Source: Comamonadaceae bacterium PBBC2 (GTDB taxonomy: Bacteria > Pseudomonadota > Gammaproteobacteria > Burkholderiales > Burkholderiaceae_C). Taken from it: DNA of 64,000 nucleotides. Below are positions 19,071-27,858 of the stretch, piece after piece. Every line of letters begins with the position of its first letter. The first letter of the stretch is position 1. Below the pieces are notes generated by a model that was not told the origin of the DNA, did not search any database, and was given only the letters and a program-made list of their open reading frames with translations. The translations under genes were made by a program, and so were the position numbers. The DNA lies in contig NKIO01000009.1 of NCBI GenBank assembly GCA_002255935.1, forward strand, positions 1 through 64,000. Direction: 5' to 3'.

Positions 19071-19964
19071 TTACTTCTTGGCGTAATCTTCGGCAGGCTT
19101 GTCGTTCAGGTTCGTCCAAGCGGCCTTGGTGGCATCGCTGGCAGGCAGGCCCACGCGGGTGTTCTTGGGTGGAATGGGCTGCACGAACCACTTGTCATAG
19201 ATTTTGGCCAGCTCGCCGCTCTTGGCCAAAGCGGCCACGGTGTCGTCGGCCAATTTCTTGAAGGCAGGGTCGTCCTTGCGGATCATGATGGCAATCGGCT
19301 CGACGTTGAGCACTTCGCCCACGATCTTGAAGTCAGCTGGCGCCTTGGACGTGGCGATGTTGCCGGCCAGGATCTGGCCGTCCATCACAAAGGCGTCGGC
19401 ACGGCCCGATTCCAGCAGCAAAAAGCTGTCGGCGTGGTCCTTGCCAAAGACTTCTTTGAAGTCGATGCCGTTGGCACGCTCGTGCTTGCGCAGCAGTTGC
19501 ACCGAGGTGGTGCCGGTGGTGGTGGCCACGCTGCGGTCTTTCAATTGCGAAATGGAAGTGATGCCCGAATTGGCTTTCACAGCGATACGCACTTCTTCCA
19601 CATAGGTGGTCACCACAAAAGCCACGTCTTTTTGGCGAGCCGTGTTGTTGGTGGTCGAGCCGCACTCGATGTCCACCGTGCCGTTTTGCACCAATGGGAT
19701 GCGGTTTTGCGAGGTCACGGACTGGAATTTCACATCCAGTTTCTTGCCCACGGCTTTTTCGGCATTGGCGATGATGCGCTGGCAAACTTCGTAGTGGTAG
19801 CCAGCGTACTTGCCGTCACCCAAGGTGTAGGACAAAGCGCCCGAGGAATCGCGCACACCCATGGTGATGGTGCCCGAGGCTTTGACTTTGGCCAAAGTGT
19901 CTTCGGCTTGTGCACCGACGCAGGCCAATGCGGCCACGGCCACAGCGATGAGTTGTTTTTTCAT
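19071..19964 (-). CDS. gltI: glutamate/aspartate periplasmic binding protein GltI
   Basis: 297 aa periplasmic solute-binding protein. The signal peptide MKKQLIAVAVAALACVGAQA ends near residue 20. The mature part has ITMGVRDSSGALSYTLGDGKYAGYHYEVCQRI, the conserved opening of GltI proteins, and IECGSTTNNTARQKDVAF, where the ligand-carboxylate contacts lie in the family. Arg, Ser and Thr residues expected for acidic amino acid binding are present. It is the first gene of the transporter operon and is preceded by GGAGTAACCC before ATG. Its gap to the LysR gene (174 bases) holds candidate promoter and operator sequences. Confidence 0.92.
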   Translation of the reverse strand: MKKQLIAVAVAALACVGAQAEDTLAKVKASGTITMGVRDSSGALSYTLGDGKYAGYHYEVCQRIIANAEKAVGKKLDVKFQSVTSQNRIPLVQNGTVDIECGSTTNNTARQKDVAFVVTTYVEEVRIAVKANSGITSISQLKDRSVATTTGTTSVQLLRKHERANGIDFKEVFGKDHADSFLLLESGRADAFVMDGQILAGNIATSKAPADFKIVGEVLNVEPIAIMIRKDDPAFKKLADDTVAALAKSGELAKIYDKWFVQPIPPKNTRVGLPASDATKAAWTNLNDKPAEDYAKK

Positions 19965-20046
19965 GGGTTACTCCAAATAGGTTGCCAAAGGCGAAAGTTG
20001 CGTCACGCACCGTCTTGGGCCGTGACTGTCGTTTCATCCGTGACTT

Positions 20047-20059
20047 GCACAATTTGTGC
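20047..20059 (-). promoter_or_regulatory. possible LysR-type operator upstream of gltI
   Basis: GCACA-ATT-TGTGC is a perfect 5-bp inverted repeat within a sequence that fits the T-N11-A pattern of LysR boxes. It lies between the LysR gene and gltI, 83 bases before the gltI start. Confidence 0.3.
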
Positions 20060-20079
20060 CCGACACTTGATACTATCCT

Positions 20080-20108
20080 ACTATAGTCAGCCCGCTGTCA
20101 GACGTCCA
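20080..20108 (-). promoter_or_regulatory. candidate gltI promoter
   Basis: On the minus strand TGGACG (20108-20103) and TATAGT (20085-20080) are 17 bases apart. The -10 matches five of six consensus bases, the -35 four of six. Predicted start of transcription is about 110 bases before gltI. Confidence 0.35.
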
Positions 20109-20138
20109 TCAGGGTGTTCCCCATGCTGGTGCAATGCC

Positions 20139-21077
20139 TCAAGCAGGTGCTGCAGCACTGGCCTCTTTCAAATACGCCCACAGCTCTTGCGCAGAGCGTT
20201 TGGGGTTGTGCCGCAAACCGGTTTTTTCGCGGTAGGCACGCACTTCCATCGTCAAGGCCAGCGATTGCCCTGAAGGCAAGATGACCTCGGTCAAGGCCCC
20301 GGCTTGCAGCTCTTTCTTGACCGCGCTTTGCGGCAAAAAAGCCATGCCATGGCCTTCCAGTGCCATGACCTTCAGGCCTTCGGCCATGTCGGTTTCGTAA
20401 ACACGGTCCAAATGGATGGGCGTGCCCGCCTGCTTCAAGATCCAATCGGTCACGCCGCCCAAATAAGCCCCGGGGGCATAGCCCAAATAAGGCAAAGGCC
20501 TGTGGGCCGCACCGGGCAGATCCCACACCTGCTGGCCGCCAGTGGTCGCCTTGGCATAGGGCGCGATCACTTCTTGCCCCAAGACCACCATCTCATAGCG
20601 CTCGGTGTCGATTTGCAAGGGCTGTGAGGGGTGGTGGTAGGCGATCAGCAAATCACAACCACCTTCCATCAAGCGCATGGCCGCATCGTGCACGTTCAAG
20701 GCGATCAGTCGGCTTTTGATCGGGCCAAAGCCTTCGCGCAAACTGGCCACCCAGGCCGGAAAAAACGTGAACGCCAGCGTGTGGGGCAAGGCGAACTCGA
20801 TGAAGTCCTGCCCGGCCGCGTCATGCCCGCGCAGCATGGCGCGGGTGTTTTGCAGCGACTGCAACAACTCCAGCGCTTGGGCATACAAGGTCTCGCCAGC
20901 GGGTGTGAGGGTGGTGGGGTAAGAACTGCGGTCCACCAGGTCCACCCCCGCCCAGGCTTCGAGCGACTGGATTCGCCTGGAAAACGCCGGTTGCGTCACG
21001 TGTCGCAACTGCGCCGAGCGGCTGAAACTGCGGGTCTCAGCCAGGCTCACAAAGTCTTCAAGCCATTTGGTTTCCAT
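20139..21077 (-). CDS. LysR-family transcriptional regulator
   Basis: 312 aa DNA-binding regulator. The winged HTH occupies about residues 1-60 (METKWLEDFVSLAETRSFSRSAQLRHVTQPAFSRRIQSLE), followed by the LysR substrate-binding domain with DFIEFALPHTLAFTFFP and LPYLGYAPGAYLGG. ATG 21077 gives the standard LysR start; an upstream in-frame extension runs into a repeat. It stands directly upstream of gltI on the same strand, so control of glutamate/aspartate uptake is a reasonable inference, but the effector is unknown. Confidence 0.85.
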   Translation of the reverse strand: METKWLEDFVSLAETRSFSRSAQLRHVTQPAFSRRIQSLEAWAGVDLVDRSSYPTTLTPAGETLYAQALELLQSLQNTRAMLRGHDAAGQDFIEFALPHTLAFTFFPAWVASLREGFGPIKSRLIALNVHDAAMRLMEGGCDLLIAYHHPSQPLQIDTERYEMVVLGQEVIAPYAKATTGGQQVWDLPGAAHRPLPYLGYAPGAYLGGVTDWILKQAGTPIHLDRVYETDMAEGLKVMALEGHGMAFLPQSAVKKELQAGALTEVILPSGQSLALTMEVRAYREKTGLRHNPKRSAQELWAYLKEASAAAPA

Positions 21078-21109
21078 GCGGAGATTATGGCGCCGCACAA
21101 TGCCATCCT

Positions 21110-21186
21110 GTAGGTCGGCGGCTTTAGCCCCGACATGCACCCTGAACGGCTTGTGCTTCTTGTCGGGGCTAAAGCCACCGACCTAC
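21110..21186 (+). repeat. REP-like pair, family A, inverted copies
   Basis: One copy at 21110-21135 and an inverted copy at 21161-21186 (GTCGGGGCTAAAGCCACCGA core), so the two could pair as one long hairpin. Between the LysR and ABC exporter genes. Confidence 0.9.
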
Positions 21187-21193
21187 CGATCGC

Positions 21194-22996
21194 TCAATCG
21201 GCCGACTGCTGCAGCGCCCACATGCTGGCGTAACGTCCTTGCAGGGCCAGCAATGCTGCATGGTTGCCGCGCTCGATGATGCGCCCGGCCTCCATGACCA
21301 AAATCTCATGCGCATCCACCACGGTGGACAAGCGGTGGGCAATCACCAGTGTGGTTTTGTTTTGGGATACGCCCGCCAACTCGGCCTGGATGGCCCGCTC
21401 GTTGGCCGAATCCAATGCCGACGTCGCTTCGTCAAACACCAAGATCGGCGGGTCTTTCAGCAAGGTGCGGGCAATCGCCACGCGCTGCTTCTCGCCGCCC
21501 GACAACTTCAAGCCGCGCTCGCCCACCGAGGTTTCATAAGCCTTGGGGGTGGACGCGATGAAGTCGTGGATCCGTGCAGCCTTGGCCGCGCCTTCGATCT
21601 CGGCCTGGCTGGCGCCGGGGCGGCCATACGCGATGTTGTAGGCCACGGTGTCGTTGAACAGCACGGTGTCTTGCGGCACGATGCCCAAAGCCTGACGCAC
21701 ACTGGCTTGCTGGACCTGCTTGATGTCTTGCCCCGCCATGCGGATGGTGCCTTGCTGCACATCGTAAAAACGGAACATCAAGCGTGCCAAGGTCGATTTG
21801 CCCGAGCCCGAAGGGCCGACCACCGCCACGGTTTTGCTGGCGGGGATGGTGAAGCTGATGTCCTGCAAGATGGGGCGATCGCTCTCGTAGGCAAACGAGA
21901 CATGGTCAAACACCACATCGGGTGCGCCTCCTAAAGCGAGCGGCATTGCACCCGGCACATCGGCGATTTCGCGCTCCCGGTCCATCAGCGTGAACATCTT
22001 GTCCAGATCGGTCAGGCTTTGCTTGATCTCACGGTAAAGCACACCCAAAAAGTTCAGCGGAATGTACAACTGGATCATGAAGGCATTGATCATGACCAAG
22101 TCGCCCAAGGTCATGCGGCCATCCACCACCCCTTGGGTGGCACGCCACAACATGGCCACCAGCGCGGTGGCAATGATCAGTTGCTGCCCGGTGTTAAGCA
22201 AACTCAAAGAGGTTTGTGCCTTCAGGCGCGAGCGGCGCAAGCGCTCCAGGCTTTCGTCGTAGCGCCGGGCCTCAAACGCTTCGTTGCCAAAATACTTGAC
22301 CGTTTCGTAGTTCAGCAATGAGTCGACCGCCTTGGTGTGCGCGGCCGAATCAAACTCGTTGGCCTGCCGGCGGTATTTCGTGCGCCACTCGGTGATGCGC
22401 ACCGTGAAAAAGATGTACAGCGACAGAGCGGCCACCGTGATCCAGGCGAACCAGACGTCGAACTTCACCGCCAAGATGGTCAGCACCAGACCCACCTCGA
22501 TCAGCGTGGGCACGATGCTGTAGAGCGAATAGGAAATCAAGGACTCGATGCCACGCACACCGCGCTCGATGTCGCGTGTCATGCCGCCGGTCTGCCGCGC
22601 CAGGTGAAAGCGCAGGCTCAAAGCGTGCAAATGCTCAAAGGTTTGCAGCGCAATGCTGCGGGCGGCCCCCTGGGTGGCTTTGGCAAACACCAGTTCGCGC
22701 AGCTCGGTGAACGCCGAGGTCATCAAGCGCAAAGCGCCATAGCCCAGCAGCAAGCTGGCGGGCACCACCAAGACCAGCTTGGGGTCGCCGGGTCGGATGC
22801 TCATCGCGTCGATCAGTTCTTTGAGCAAGAGGGGCACGCTCACATTGGCCAGCTTGGCGCCGACCATGAGCGCCAGCGCGGTGATCACGCGCCATTTGTA
22901 TTGCCACAAATAGGGCAACAAGCGGGACAAGGTGTGCCAGTCGCCGGAGCGCTGAGCCGAGGGGATCGGTGGGGAGCTTTCGCCGTGGTGGCGCAT
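21194..22996 (-). CDS. Atm1-type ABC exporter (fused permease and ATPase)
   Basis: 600 aa half-transporter that should work as a homodimer. The N-terminal ABC type-1 membrane domain spans about residues 30-330 with six hydrophobic helices. The C-terminal ATPase has Walker [21 protein letters not shown], signature LSGGEKQRVAIARTLL and Walker B ILVFDEATSALDSANE. The motif VDSLLNYETVKYFGNE in the membrane domain is characteristic of the Atm1/HMT1 branch, associated with export of glutathione conjugates, metal or sulfur species. ATG 22996 was preferred over a TTG at 23005. It is divergent from the thioesterase gene at 23037. Confidence 0.8.
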   Translation of the reverse strand: MRHHGESSPPIPSAQRSGDWHTLSRLLPYLWQYKWRVITALALMVGAKLANVSVPLLLKELIDAMSIRPGDPKLVLVVPASLLLGYGALRLMTSAFTELRELVFAKATQGAARSIALQTFEHLHALSLRFHLARQTGGMTRDIERGVRGIESLISYSLYSIVPTLIEVGLVLTILAVKFDVWFAWITVAALSLYIFFTVRITEWRTKYRRQANEFDSAAHTKAVDSLLNYETVKYFGNEAFEARRYDESLERLRRSRLKAQTSLSLLNTGQQLIIATALVAMLWRATQGVVDGRMTLGDLVMINAFMIQLYIPLNFLGVLYREIKQSLTDLDKMFTLMDREREIADVPGAMPLALGGAPDVVFDHVSFAYESDRPILQDISFTIPASKTVAVVGPSGSGKSTLARLMFRFYDVQQGTIRMAGQDIKQVQQASVRQALGIVPQDTVLFNDTVAYNIAYGRPGASQAEIEGAAKAARIHDFIASTPKAYETSVGERGLKLSGGEKQRVAIARTLLKDPPILVFDEATSALDSANERAIQAELAGVSQNKTTLVIAHRLSTVVDAHEILVMEAGRIIERGNHAALLALQGRYASMWALQQSAD

Positions 22997-23036
22997 AAGG
23001 GACAATCCTGTGAATCTTCAACCTTCGATTGTGCCC

Positions 23037-23447
23037 ATGTCTGACGCCGCCCGCCCCTTCACCGTTGCCTTGCCCACAGACCAGGAGTTGGTGCTCAAAG
23101 TCATCCCCATGCCGGCCGACTGCAACGCCAGCGGTGACATCTTTGGCGGCTGGGTCATGGCGCAAGTCGACTTGGCCGGTGCGGTGTTGCCAGCGCGGCG
23201 CGTCAAAGGCCGCATCGCCACCGTGGCGGTCAACGAGTTCATCTTCAAGCAAGCGGTCAAGGTGGGCGACATCCTGTCCTTCTTTGCCCGCATCGTGAAG
23301 GTGGGGCGCACCTCGGTGACCGTGCAGGTCGAGGTGTTTGCCGAGCGCTTTGCGCTGCAAGGCCAGTACATCAAAGTGACCGAAGCCCGCCTGACCTATG
23401 TGGCCATCGACAAGCAGGGCAAGCCTTGCCCGGTGCCAGAAGCGTGA
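23037..23447 (+). CDS. acyl-CoA thioesterase, YciA-like hotdog fold
   Basis: 136 aa cytoplasmic enzyme predicted to hydrolyse acyl-CoA esters. MPADCNASGDIFGGWVMAQVDLAGA is the YciA-type active-site region with the catalytic Asp, and GRIATVAVNEFIFKQAVKVGD the conserved strand after it. ATG 23037 gives the usual length; an in-frame GTG at 23010 would add nine residues. It is divergent from the ABC exporter and convergent with a second hotdog protein, leaving five bases between stop codons. Confidence 0.85.
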   Translation: MSDAARPFTVALPTDQELVLKVIPMPADCNASGDIFGGWVMAQVDLAGAVLPARRVKGRIATVAVNEFIFKQAVKVGDILSFFARIVKVGRTSVTVQVEVFAERFALQGQYIKVTEARLTYVAIDKQGKPCPVPEA

Positions 23448-23452
23448 ACCGC

Positions 23453-23935
23453 TCAGGAAACGATGTAGGCCCCTGCGCCGGTGGACATCAAGGTGCCATC
23501 GGGTCCGCAAAACTCCATGCGCGATGAGCCCACACGCGAGCCCACTCGCAAGGCGTTGGCCGTGATGGTGAAGTGCTCCCCAATGCCCGGGCGCAGATAG
23601 TCCACCCGCAAGTCGATGGTGCCCAGCTTGGCAAAGCGCTCCAGGCGTTTGGCTGGCGTCTCGTCCATGTGCTTGGCCGCCAGCGCCGCCATCACGGCCG
23701 CGCTGCCAATGGCGTCGAGCACCGCGCTGATGACGCCGCCATGGATGCGGTTGTAGGCAAAGTGGCCCACCAGTTCTGGTCGCATGTCAATGCGGGCCTC
23801 TACCCCCTCGGGCGTGACCTTGACCAGTTTCAGGCCCAAGGTTTTGTTGAAAACGATTTTTTCTTCGTAGATCTCGCGAAAGCCCTCGATGTATTCGGGC
23901 TCAAGGATGACGGGGGTGGGGGTGCGGTGGGGCAT
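23453..23935 (-). CDS. PaaI/YiiD-like hotdog thioesterase family protein
   Basis: 160 aa. The motif YNRIHGGVISAVLDAIGSAAVMAAL has the HGG signature of PaaI-type hotdog thioesterases, with the catalytic-type Asp in VLD. The rest fits a single hotdog domain: GTIDLRVDYLRPGIGEHFTITANALRVGSRVG. A slightly extended N-terminus (residues 1-30) precedes the domain. The substrate is unknown; acyl-CoA is likely. Next to other fatty-acid genes. Confidence 0.75.
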   Translation of the reverse strand: MPHRTPTPVILEPEYIEGFREIYEEKIVFNKTLGLKLVKVTPEGVEARIDMRPELVGHFAYNRIHGGVISAVLDAIGSAAVMAALAAKHMDETPAKRLERFAKLGTIDLRVDYLRPGIGEHFTITANALRVGSRVGSSRMEFCGPDGTLMSTGAGAYIVS

Positions 23936-23978
23936 CCGATCATTTTATCGATGGCCGGGCCAGCGCCGAAGCCAACAA

Positions 23979-24000
23979 GGTCGGACCTGAAGGTCCGACC
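23979..24000 (+). repeat. REP-like palindrome, family A (GGACC subtype)
   Basis: GGTCGGACCT-GA-AGGTCCGACC, a perfect 10-bp palindrome between the thioesterase and enoyl-CoA hydratase genes. Single copy. Confidence 0.85.
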
Positions 24001-24015
24001 TGCAGGCCCAGGGCA

Positions 24016-24780
24016 TCACAGTTTGGAAAAGTCAGGCTTGCGCTTTTCCATGAAGGCACCAAAGGCTTCGCGGGCGGCGGGCTCGCGCAGCATGCGGCCA
24101 AAGCTGGCGCCTTCTTCGTCCATCTTGGCCAGCACTTCTTGTTGGTAGCCGCCCTTCATCAAGCGCTTGGTCTCGATCAGCGAGGACAAAGGTTTGCCAG
24201 CCAGCTTGCGGGCTTGGGCTTGGGCGTAGCCGTTCACTTCGGTCGGTGGCACCACGCGGTTGACCAGGCCAACTTCTTGCGCGGCCTCGGCAAAGAAGGG
24301 CTCGCCCATGAGCAAGGCCTCTGCAGCGCGGTGGTAACCAAACATGCGCGGCGCCAGCACACTCGATGCCGCTTCGGGGCACAGACCTAGGTTCACAAAG
24401 GGCATGGAAAAAGCCGCGTTGTCGCCGGCATAGACCAAATCGCAGTGGAAGAGCATGGTGGTGCCGATGCCCACCGCCGGGCCGGCCACTGCGGCCAGCA
24501 GCGGTTTTTCAAAGGTCGCGATGCCGCGCAGGAAACGGAACACCGGCGACTCTTGGGTGCTGGGGGGCTGGTTCAAAAAATCACCGATGTCATTGCCCGC
24601 ACTGAAGATGCTTTCATGGCCCTGGAACAGGACCACGCGTACCGACGCATCGGCTGCGGCTTGCGCCACCGCATCGGCCATGGCCGCGTACATGGTGGAA
24701 GTGATGGAATTTTTTTTGTCCAGACGGTTGAAGGTGATGGTCATCACCCCTGCGTCGATGTGGGTCAAGATGTCAGACAT
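24016..24780 (-). CDS. enoyl-CoA hydratase/isomerase family protein
   Basis: 254 aa crotonase-fold enzyme. FNRLDKKNSITSTMYAAM is the opening motif, and the oxyanion-hole segments are FSAGNDIGDFL and VAGPAVGIGTTMLFHCDLVYA. The catalytic position in PFVNLGLCPEAASS carries the Glu usual for hydratase-like members. C-terminal FGAFMEKRKPDFSKL is standard. ATG 24780 has GGGAG seven bases upstream. Beta-oxidation or a related acyl-CoA reaction is likely; the exact substrate is not readable. An intrinsic terminator separates it from the DUF2147 gene. Confidence 0.88.
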   Translation of the reverse strand: MSDILTHIDAGVMTITFNRLDKKNSITSTMYAAMADAVAQAAADASVRVVLFQGHESIFSAGNDIGDFLNQPPSTQESPVFRFLRGIATFEKPLLAAVAGPAVGIGTTMLFHCDLVYAGDNAAFSMPFVNLGLCPEAASSVLAPRMFGYHRAAEALLMGEPFFAEAAQEVGLVNRVVPPTEVNGYAQAQARKLAGKPLSSLIETKRLMKGGYQQEVLAKMDEEGASFGRMLREPAAREAFGAFMEKRKPDFSKL

Positions 24781-24793
24781 GGTGGCTCCCAAT

Positions 24794-24816
24794 GAAAAGG
24801 CCGCCCCGTGGGCGGC
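24794..24816 (-). terminator. intrinsic terminator after the DUF2147 gene
   Basis: GCCGCCC (24800-24806) pairs with GGGCGGC (24810-24816) around a 3-base loop; on the minus strand TTTTC follows. It lies 22 bases after the stop at 24839. Confidence 0.75.
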
Positions 24817-24838
24817 ATGGTGAAGAAGGATGGGGTAA

Positions 24839-25279
24839 TCAAGGGGCTTTGACCCAGACCTGGTTGCGCCAGAAAGGGCCCAGAAAACCGCGCACCTGCA
24901 GTTTCGCGCCGCCCTCCAGCGGCGTCAGTCGCACGCGGTACAGCTTGCCTTCTTCTGGGTCCAAGATCTCACCGGCATCCCAGTAATCATTGCCCGCAGA
25001 TTTTTTCACACCCCGGATGATTTCCATGCCCAAAATGGTTTGGTCCTTGCGATCGTCCTTGCACAAGCCGCACTTGGCGGCGGGGTCGGCGTCTTTGCGC
25101 AAAATCTGGCTGACCTTGCCGCGCAGGACGCCAGCGTTCTCTTCAATCACCACAACGCTCTTGGCCTCGCCGGTCTTGTCATCGATGGTGCGCCATTTGC
25201 CCACCGGGCTGTTGGCTTGCGCCAGCCCCGCGGCCATCCAAGCTGCGGCACACAGTGCTGCGCGAATAAGGGTGTTCAT
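24839..25279 (-). CDS. DUF2147 family exported protein
   Basis: 146 aa. A signal peptide (MNTLIRAALCAAAWMAAGLAQA, cleavage after about residue 22) is followed by SPVGKWRTIDDKTGEAKSVVVI, the conserved DUF2147 opening (lipocalin-like small periplasmic proteins, function unknown). A CGLC pair in CKDD context (residues about 73-76) could form a disulfide. ATG 25279 was chosen for the clear signal peptide. It is 23 bases downstream of the acyl-CoA dehydrogenase gene and probably shares its transcript, though it shows no catalytic link to it. Confidence 0.82.
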   Translation of the reverse strand: MNTLIRAALCAAAWMAAGLAQANSPVGKWRTIDDKTGEAKSVVVIEENAGVLRGKVSQILRKDADPAAKCGLCKDDRKDQTILGMEIIRGVKKSAGNDYWDAGEILDPEEGKLYRVRLTPLEGGAKLQVRGFLGPFWRNQVWVKAP

Positions 25280-25302
25280 CGTCAATCTCCTTGTCCAGAC
25301 GA

Positions 25303-27114
25303 TCATGCCAAAGCGGCTTCGGTGTCCATCAGCGCCTCGCTGCCCGCACGGATGCGGCGCATCAAGGTCGACGTCTCGGGCATCATGCGCGAGAAATAAA
25401 AACGTGCCGTCTGCAGCTTGGCTTGGTAGAAGGGATCGGGCCGCTGTGCAGCTTCTTCGGCTTCGGCCAGTTTGGCCAAAGCCACTTGGGCTGAGCGGGC
25501 CCAAAAATAGCCCATCACCAAGTGCCCCACCACGCGCAGGTAATCCACCGCAGCCGCGCCCACCTCATCGGCATTGCTCATGGCCTTCATGCCGACTTCG
25601 CCGGTCAACTGGGTCAGCTTGCCGCCCAGATCGGCCAGGGGTTTGATGAACTCAGCCATGGCTTCGTTGGCCATCTCGGCCTTGACCAATTGCTCGACCA
25701 GCTTGCCAAACTTCTTGAGGCTTGCGCCCTGGTTGCCCAGCACTTTGCGACCCAACAAATCCAGCGACTGGATGGCGTTGGTGCCTTCGTAAATCATGTT
25801 GATGCGGGCATCGCGCACGAACTGCTCCATGCCCCACTCCTTGATGTAGCCGTGGCCACCAAACACCTGCTGGCATTCGGTGGTGGATTGCCAGGCGTTG
25901 TCGGTGGTGAAGGCCTTGACGATGGGCGTGAGCAAAGCCACCATCTCGGCCGCTTCGGCACGCACCGCTTCATCGGGGTGATTGATCTCTTTGTCCAGCA
26001 GCAAAGCGCAAAAGCAAGCCAGCGCACGGCCACCTTCGGCGTAGGCCTTGGCCGTCATCAAAGCGCGACGCACTTCAGGGTGCACGATGATCGGGTCGGC
26101 CGGTTTGCCAGGCGCCTTCACGCCAGTGAGCGAACGCATCTGCACGCGGTCTTTGGCATACGCCAACGCGTTTTGATAAGCCACTTCGGTCAGACCCAGC
26201 GACTGGTTGCCGACGCCCAAACGGGCGGCGTTCATCATCACGAACATAGCCGCCAGGCCCTTGTTGGGCTGGCCCACCAAGGTGCCGACCGCGCCGTCGA
26301 GCACCATCTGGCAGGTGGCATTGCCATGGATGCCCATCTTGTGCTCGAGCCCGCCGCAGTAAATGCCGTTGCGCTCACCGATCTGGCCATCGGCCGACAC
26401 CTGGAACTTGGGCACCAAAAACAAGCTGATGCCTTTGCTGCCCGGAGGCGCGTCGGGCAAACGGGCCAGCACCAGGTGCACGATGTTGGCGGCCAGGTCG
26501 TGCTCGCCCGCGCTGATGAAAATCTTTTGGCCGGTGATGCGGTAGCTGCCATCGGCCTGGGGTTCGGCCTTGGTGCGCAACAGGCCCAGATCGGTGCCGC
26601 AATGCGGCTCGGTCAGGCACATGGTGCCGGTCCACTCGCCGCTGGTCAGCTTGGGCAAGAACAACGCTTTTTGCTCGGGCGTGCCGTGCGCGTGCAGGGC
26701 TTCATAGGCGCCGTGCGACAGGCCGGGGTACATGGTCCAGGCCTGGTTGGCCGAGTTGAGCATTTCATAAAAGCACTGGTTCACCACAAAAGGCAAGCCT
26801 TGGCCGCCGAAGTCTGGATCGCAGCTGAGCGATGGCCAGCCACCAGCGACGTACTGCGCATAGGCGGCCTTGAAGCCATCGGGCGCCTTCACATCGTGCG
26901 TGTCGCGGTTGAGCTGGCAGCCTTGGGTATCGCCCGAGATGTTCAAAGGAAAAATCACCTCAGCGGCGAATTTGCCCCCCTCCTCCAGCACCGCATTGAT
27001 GGTGTCGGCATCGGTCTCGGCATGCTTGGGCAGTGCTTTGAGTTCGTCGGTGACGTTGAACAATTCATGCAGGACAAATTGCATGTCACGCAGCGGCGGG
27101 TTGTAAACGGGCAT
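25303..27114 (-). CDS. acyl-CoA dehydrogenase, long form with AcylCoADH-C-like domain
   Basis: 603 aa FAD enzyme that oxidises acyl-CoA to 2-enoyl-CoA and passes electrons to ETF. The N-terminal domain starts near MPVYNPPLRDMQFVLHEL; the flavin/substrate signature is MCLTEPHCGTDLGLLRTKA; the middle domain ends with GLEHKMGIHGNATCQM; the catalytic Glu lies in INMIYEGTNAIQSLDLLGRKV. The extra C-terminal domain of about 120 residues (PF12806-like) is typical of the 590-600 aa proteobacterial class. It follows the TetR gene by 17 bases and is probably controlled by it. Confidence 0.9.
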   Translation of the reverse strand: MPVYNPPLRDMQFVLHELFNVTDELKALPKHAETDADTINAVLEEGGKFAAEVIFPLNISGDTQGCQLNRDTHDVKAPDGFKAAYAQYVAGGWPSLSCDPDFGGQGLPFVVNQCFYEMLNSANQAWTMYPGLSHGAYEALHAHGTPEQKALFLPKLTSGEWTGTMCLTEPHCGTDLGLLRTKAEPQADGSYRITGQKIFISAGEHDLAANIVHLVLARLPDAPPGSKGISLFLVPKFQVSADGQIGERNGIYCGGLEHKMGIHGNATCQMVLDGAVGTLVGQPNKGLAAMFVMMNAARLGVGNQSLGLTEVAYQNALAYAKDRVQMRSLTGVKAPGKPADPIIVHPEVRRALMTAKAYAEGGRALACFCALLLDKEINHPDEAVRAEAAEMVALLTPIVKAFTTDNAWQSTTECQQVFGGHGYIKEWGMEQFVRDARINMIYEGTNAIQSLDLLGRKVLGNQGASLKKFGKLVEQLVKAEMANEAMAEFIKPLADLGGKLTQLTGEVGMKAMSNADEVGAAAVDYLRVVGHLVMGYFWARSAQVALAKLAEAEEAAQRPDPFYQAKLQTARFYFSRMMPETSTLMRRIRAGSEALMDTEAALA

Positions 27115-27131
27115 GGTGTTTTCCTGAAAAA

Positions 27132-27845
27132 TCAAAGGTTGCTGGTTTTGCGTGCGCGTTTGGCGGCAGGCTTTTGGGAAGGGGTGATGGGAGTCTCTGC
27201 GTAACGGTCCAGGATGTGGGCAAAGCCCTGGCGTGCACGCTCTGTGGCTGCAGGGTTGCGCAAAAACCGGGCTTCGTAGTGCAGCGCCAAGATCAGGCCG
27301 TGGATCTCAAAGGCGATCTGCCGCGCATCGGACTGGCGGCTGAGCTGCCCTTCCACCTGGGCCAGCTCGACGGCGCGGCGCAAGGCCGTTTGCCAACTGG
27401 CCACAGACGATGCCAAGGCATCGCGCACAGGACCGCTGCGGTCATCGAATTCGACCGCGCCACTGATGTAGATGCAGCCCGAGTCGATCTCGGCCGATGT
27501 CTGCACCATCCAGTTGTCAAACAGGGCTTGCAGGCGTGGCAAGCCTCGGGGCTTTTGCATGGCCGAATAGAACACATCCGCCTCAAAACGCGTGTGGTAC
27601 TCGCGGATGACGGAAATTTGGAGTTCTTCGCGCGAGCCAAAGTGGGCAAACACGCCCGACTTGCTCATGCCGGTGACTTCGGCCAATGCACCAATCGACA
27701 AGCCTTCCAGGCCAATTTGCGAGGCCAGGCGCAGCGCCGCATCGATGATCACCGACTTGGTCTGCTGGCCTTTGATGAGCACGCGGCGGCCAGGCTCGGC
27801 CACGGGCAGGCTTTGGACTTTGGAAGAGATGGGAGATTCGGACAT
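27132..27845 (-). CDS. TetR/AcrR-family transcriptional regulator
   Basis: 237 aa. The HTH domain spans about residues 25-75 (IIDAALRLASQIGLEGLSIGALAEVTGMSKSGVFAHFGSREEL), followed by a helical C-terminal domain of the TetR_C type that would bind an acyl-CoA or related ligand. A basic tail (KPAAKRARKTSNL) closes it. The gene is upstream of and probably cotranscribed with the acyl-CoA dehydrogenase. A perfect palindrome directly before its start codon suggests autorepression. Confidence 0.9.
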   Translation of the reverse strand: MSESPISSKVQSLPVAEPGRRVLIKGQQTKSVIIDAALRLASQIGLEGLSIGALAEVTGMSKSGVFAHFGSREELQISVIREYHTRFEADVFYSAMQKPRGLPRLQALFDNWMVQTSAEIDSGCIYISGAVEFDDRSGPVRDALASSVASWQTALRRAVELAQVEGQLSRQSDARQIAFEIHGLILALHYEARFLRNPAATERARQGFAHILDRYAETPITPSQKPAAKRARKTSNL

Positions 27846-27858
27846 GGTGAATCAAAAA

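Noticed and set aside
23010-23447. Longer thioesterase starting at GTG 23010
   Set aside because: The extra nine residues have no family counterpart and the ATG at 23037 gives the standard YciA length.
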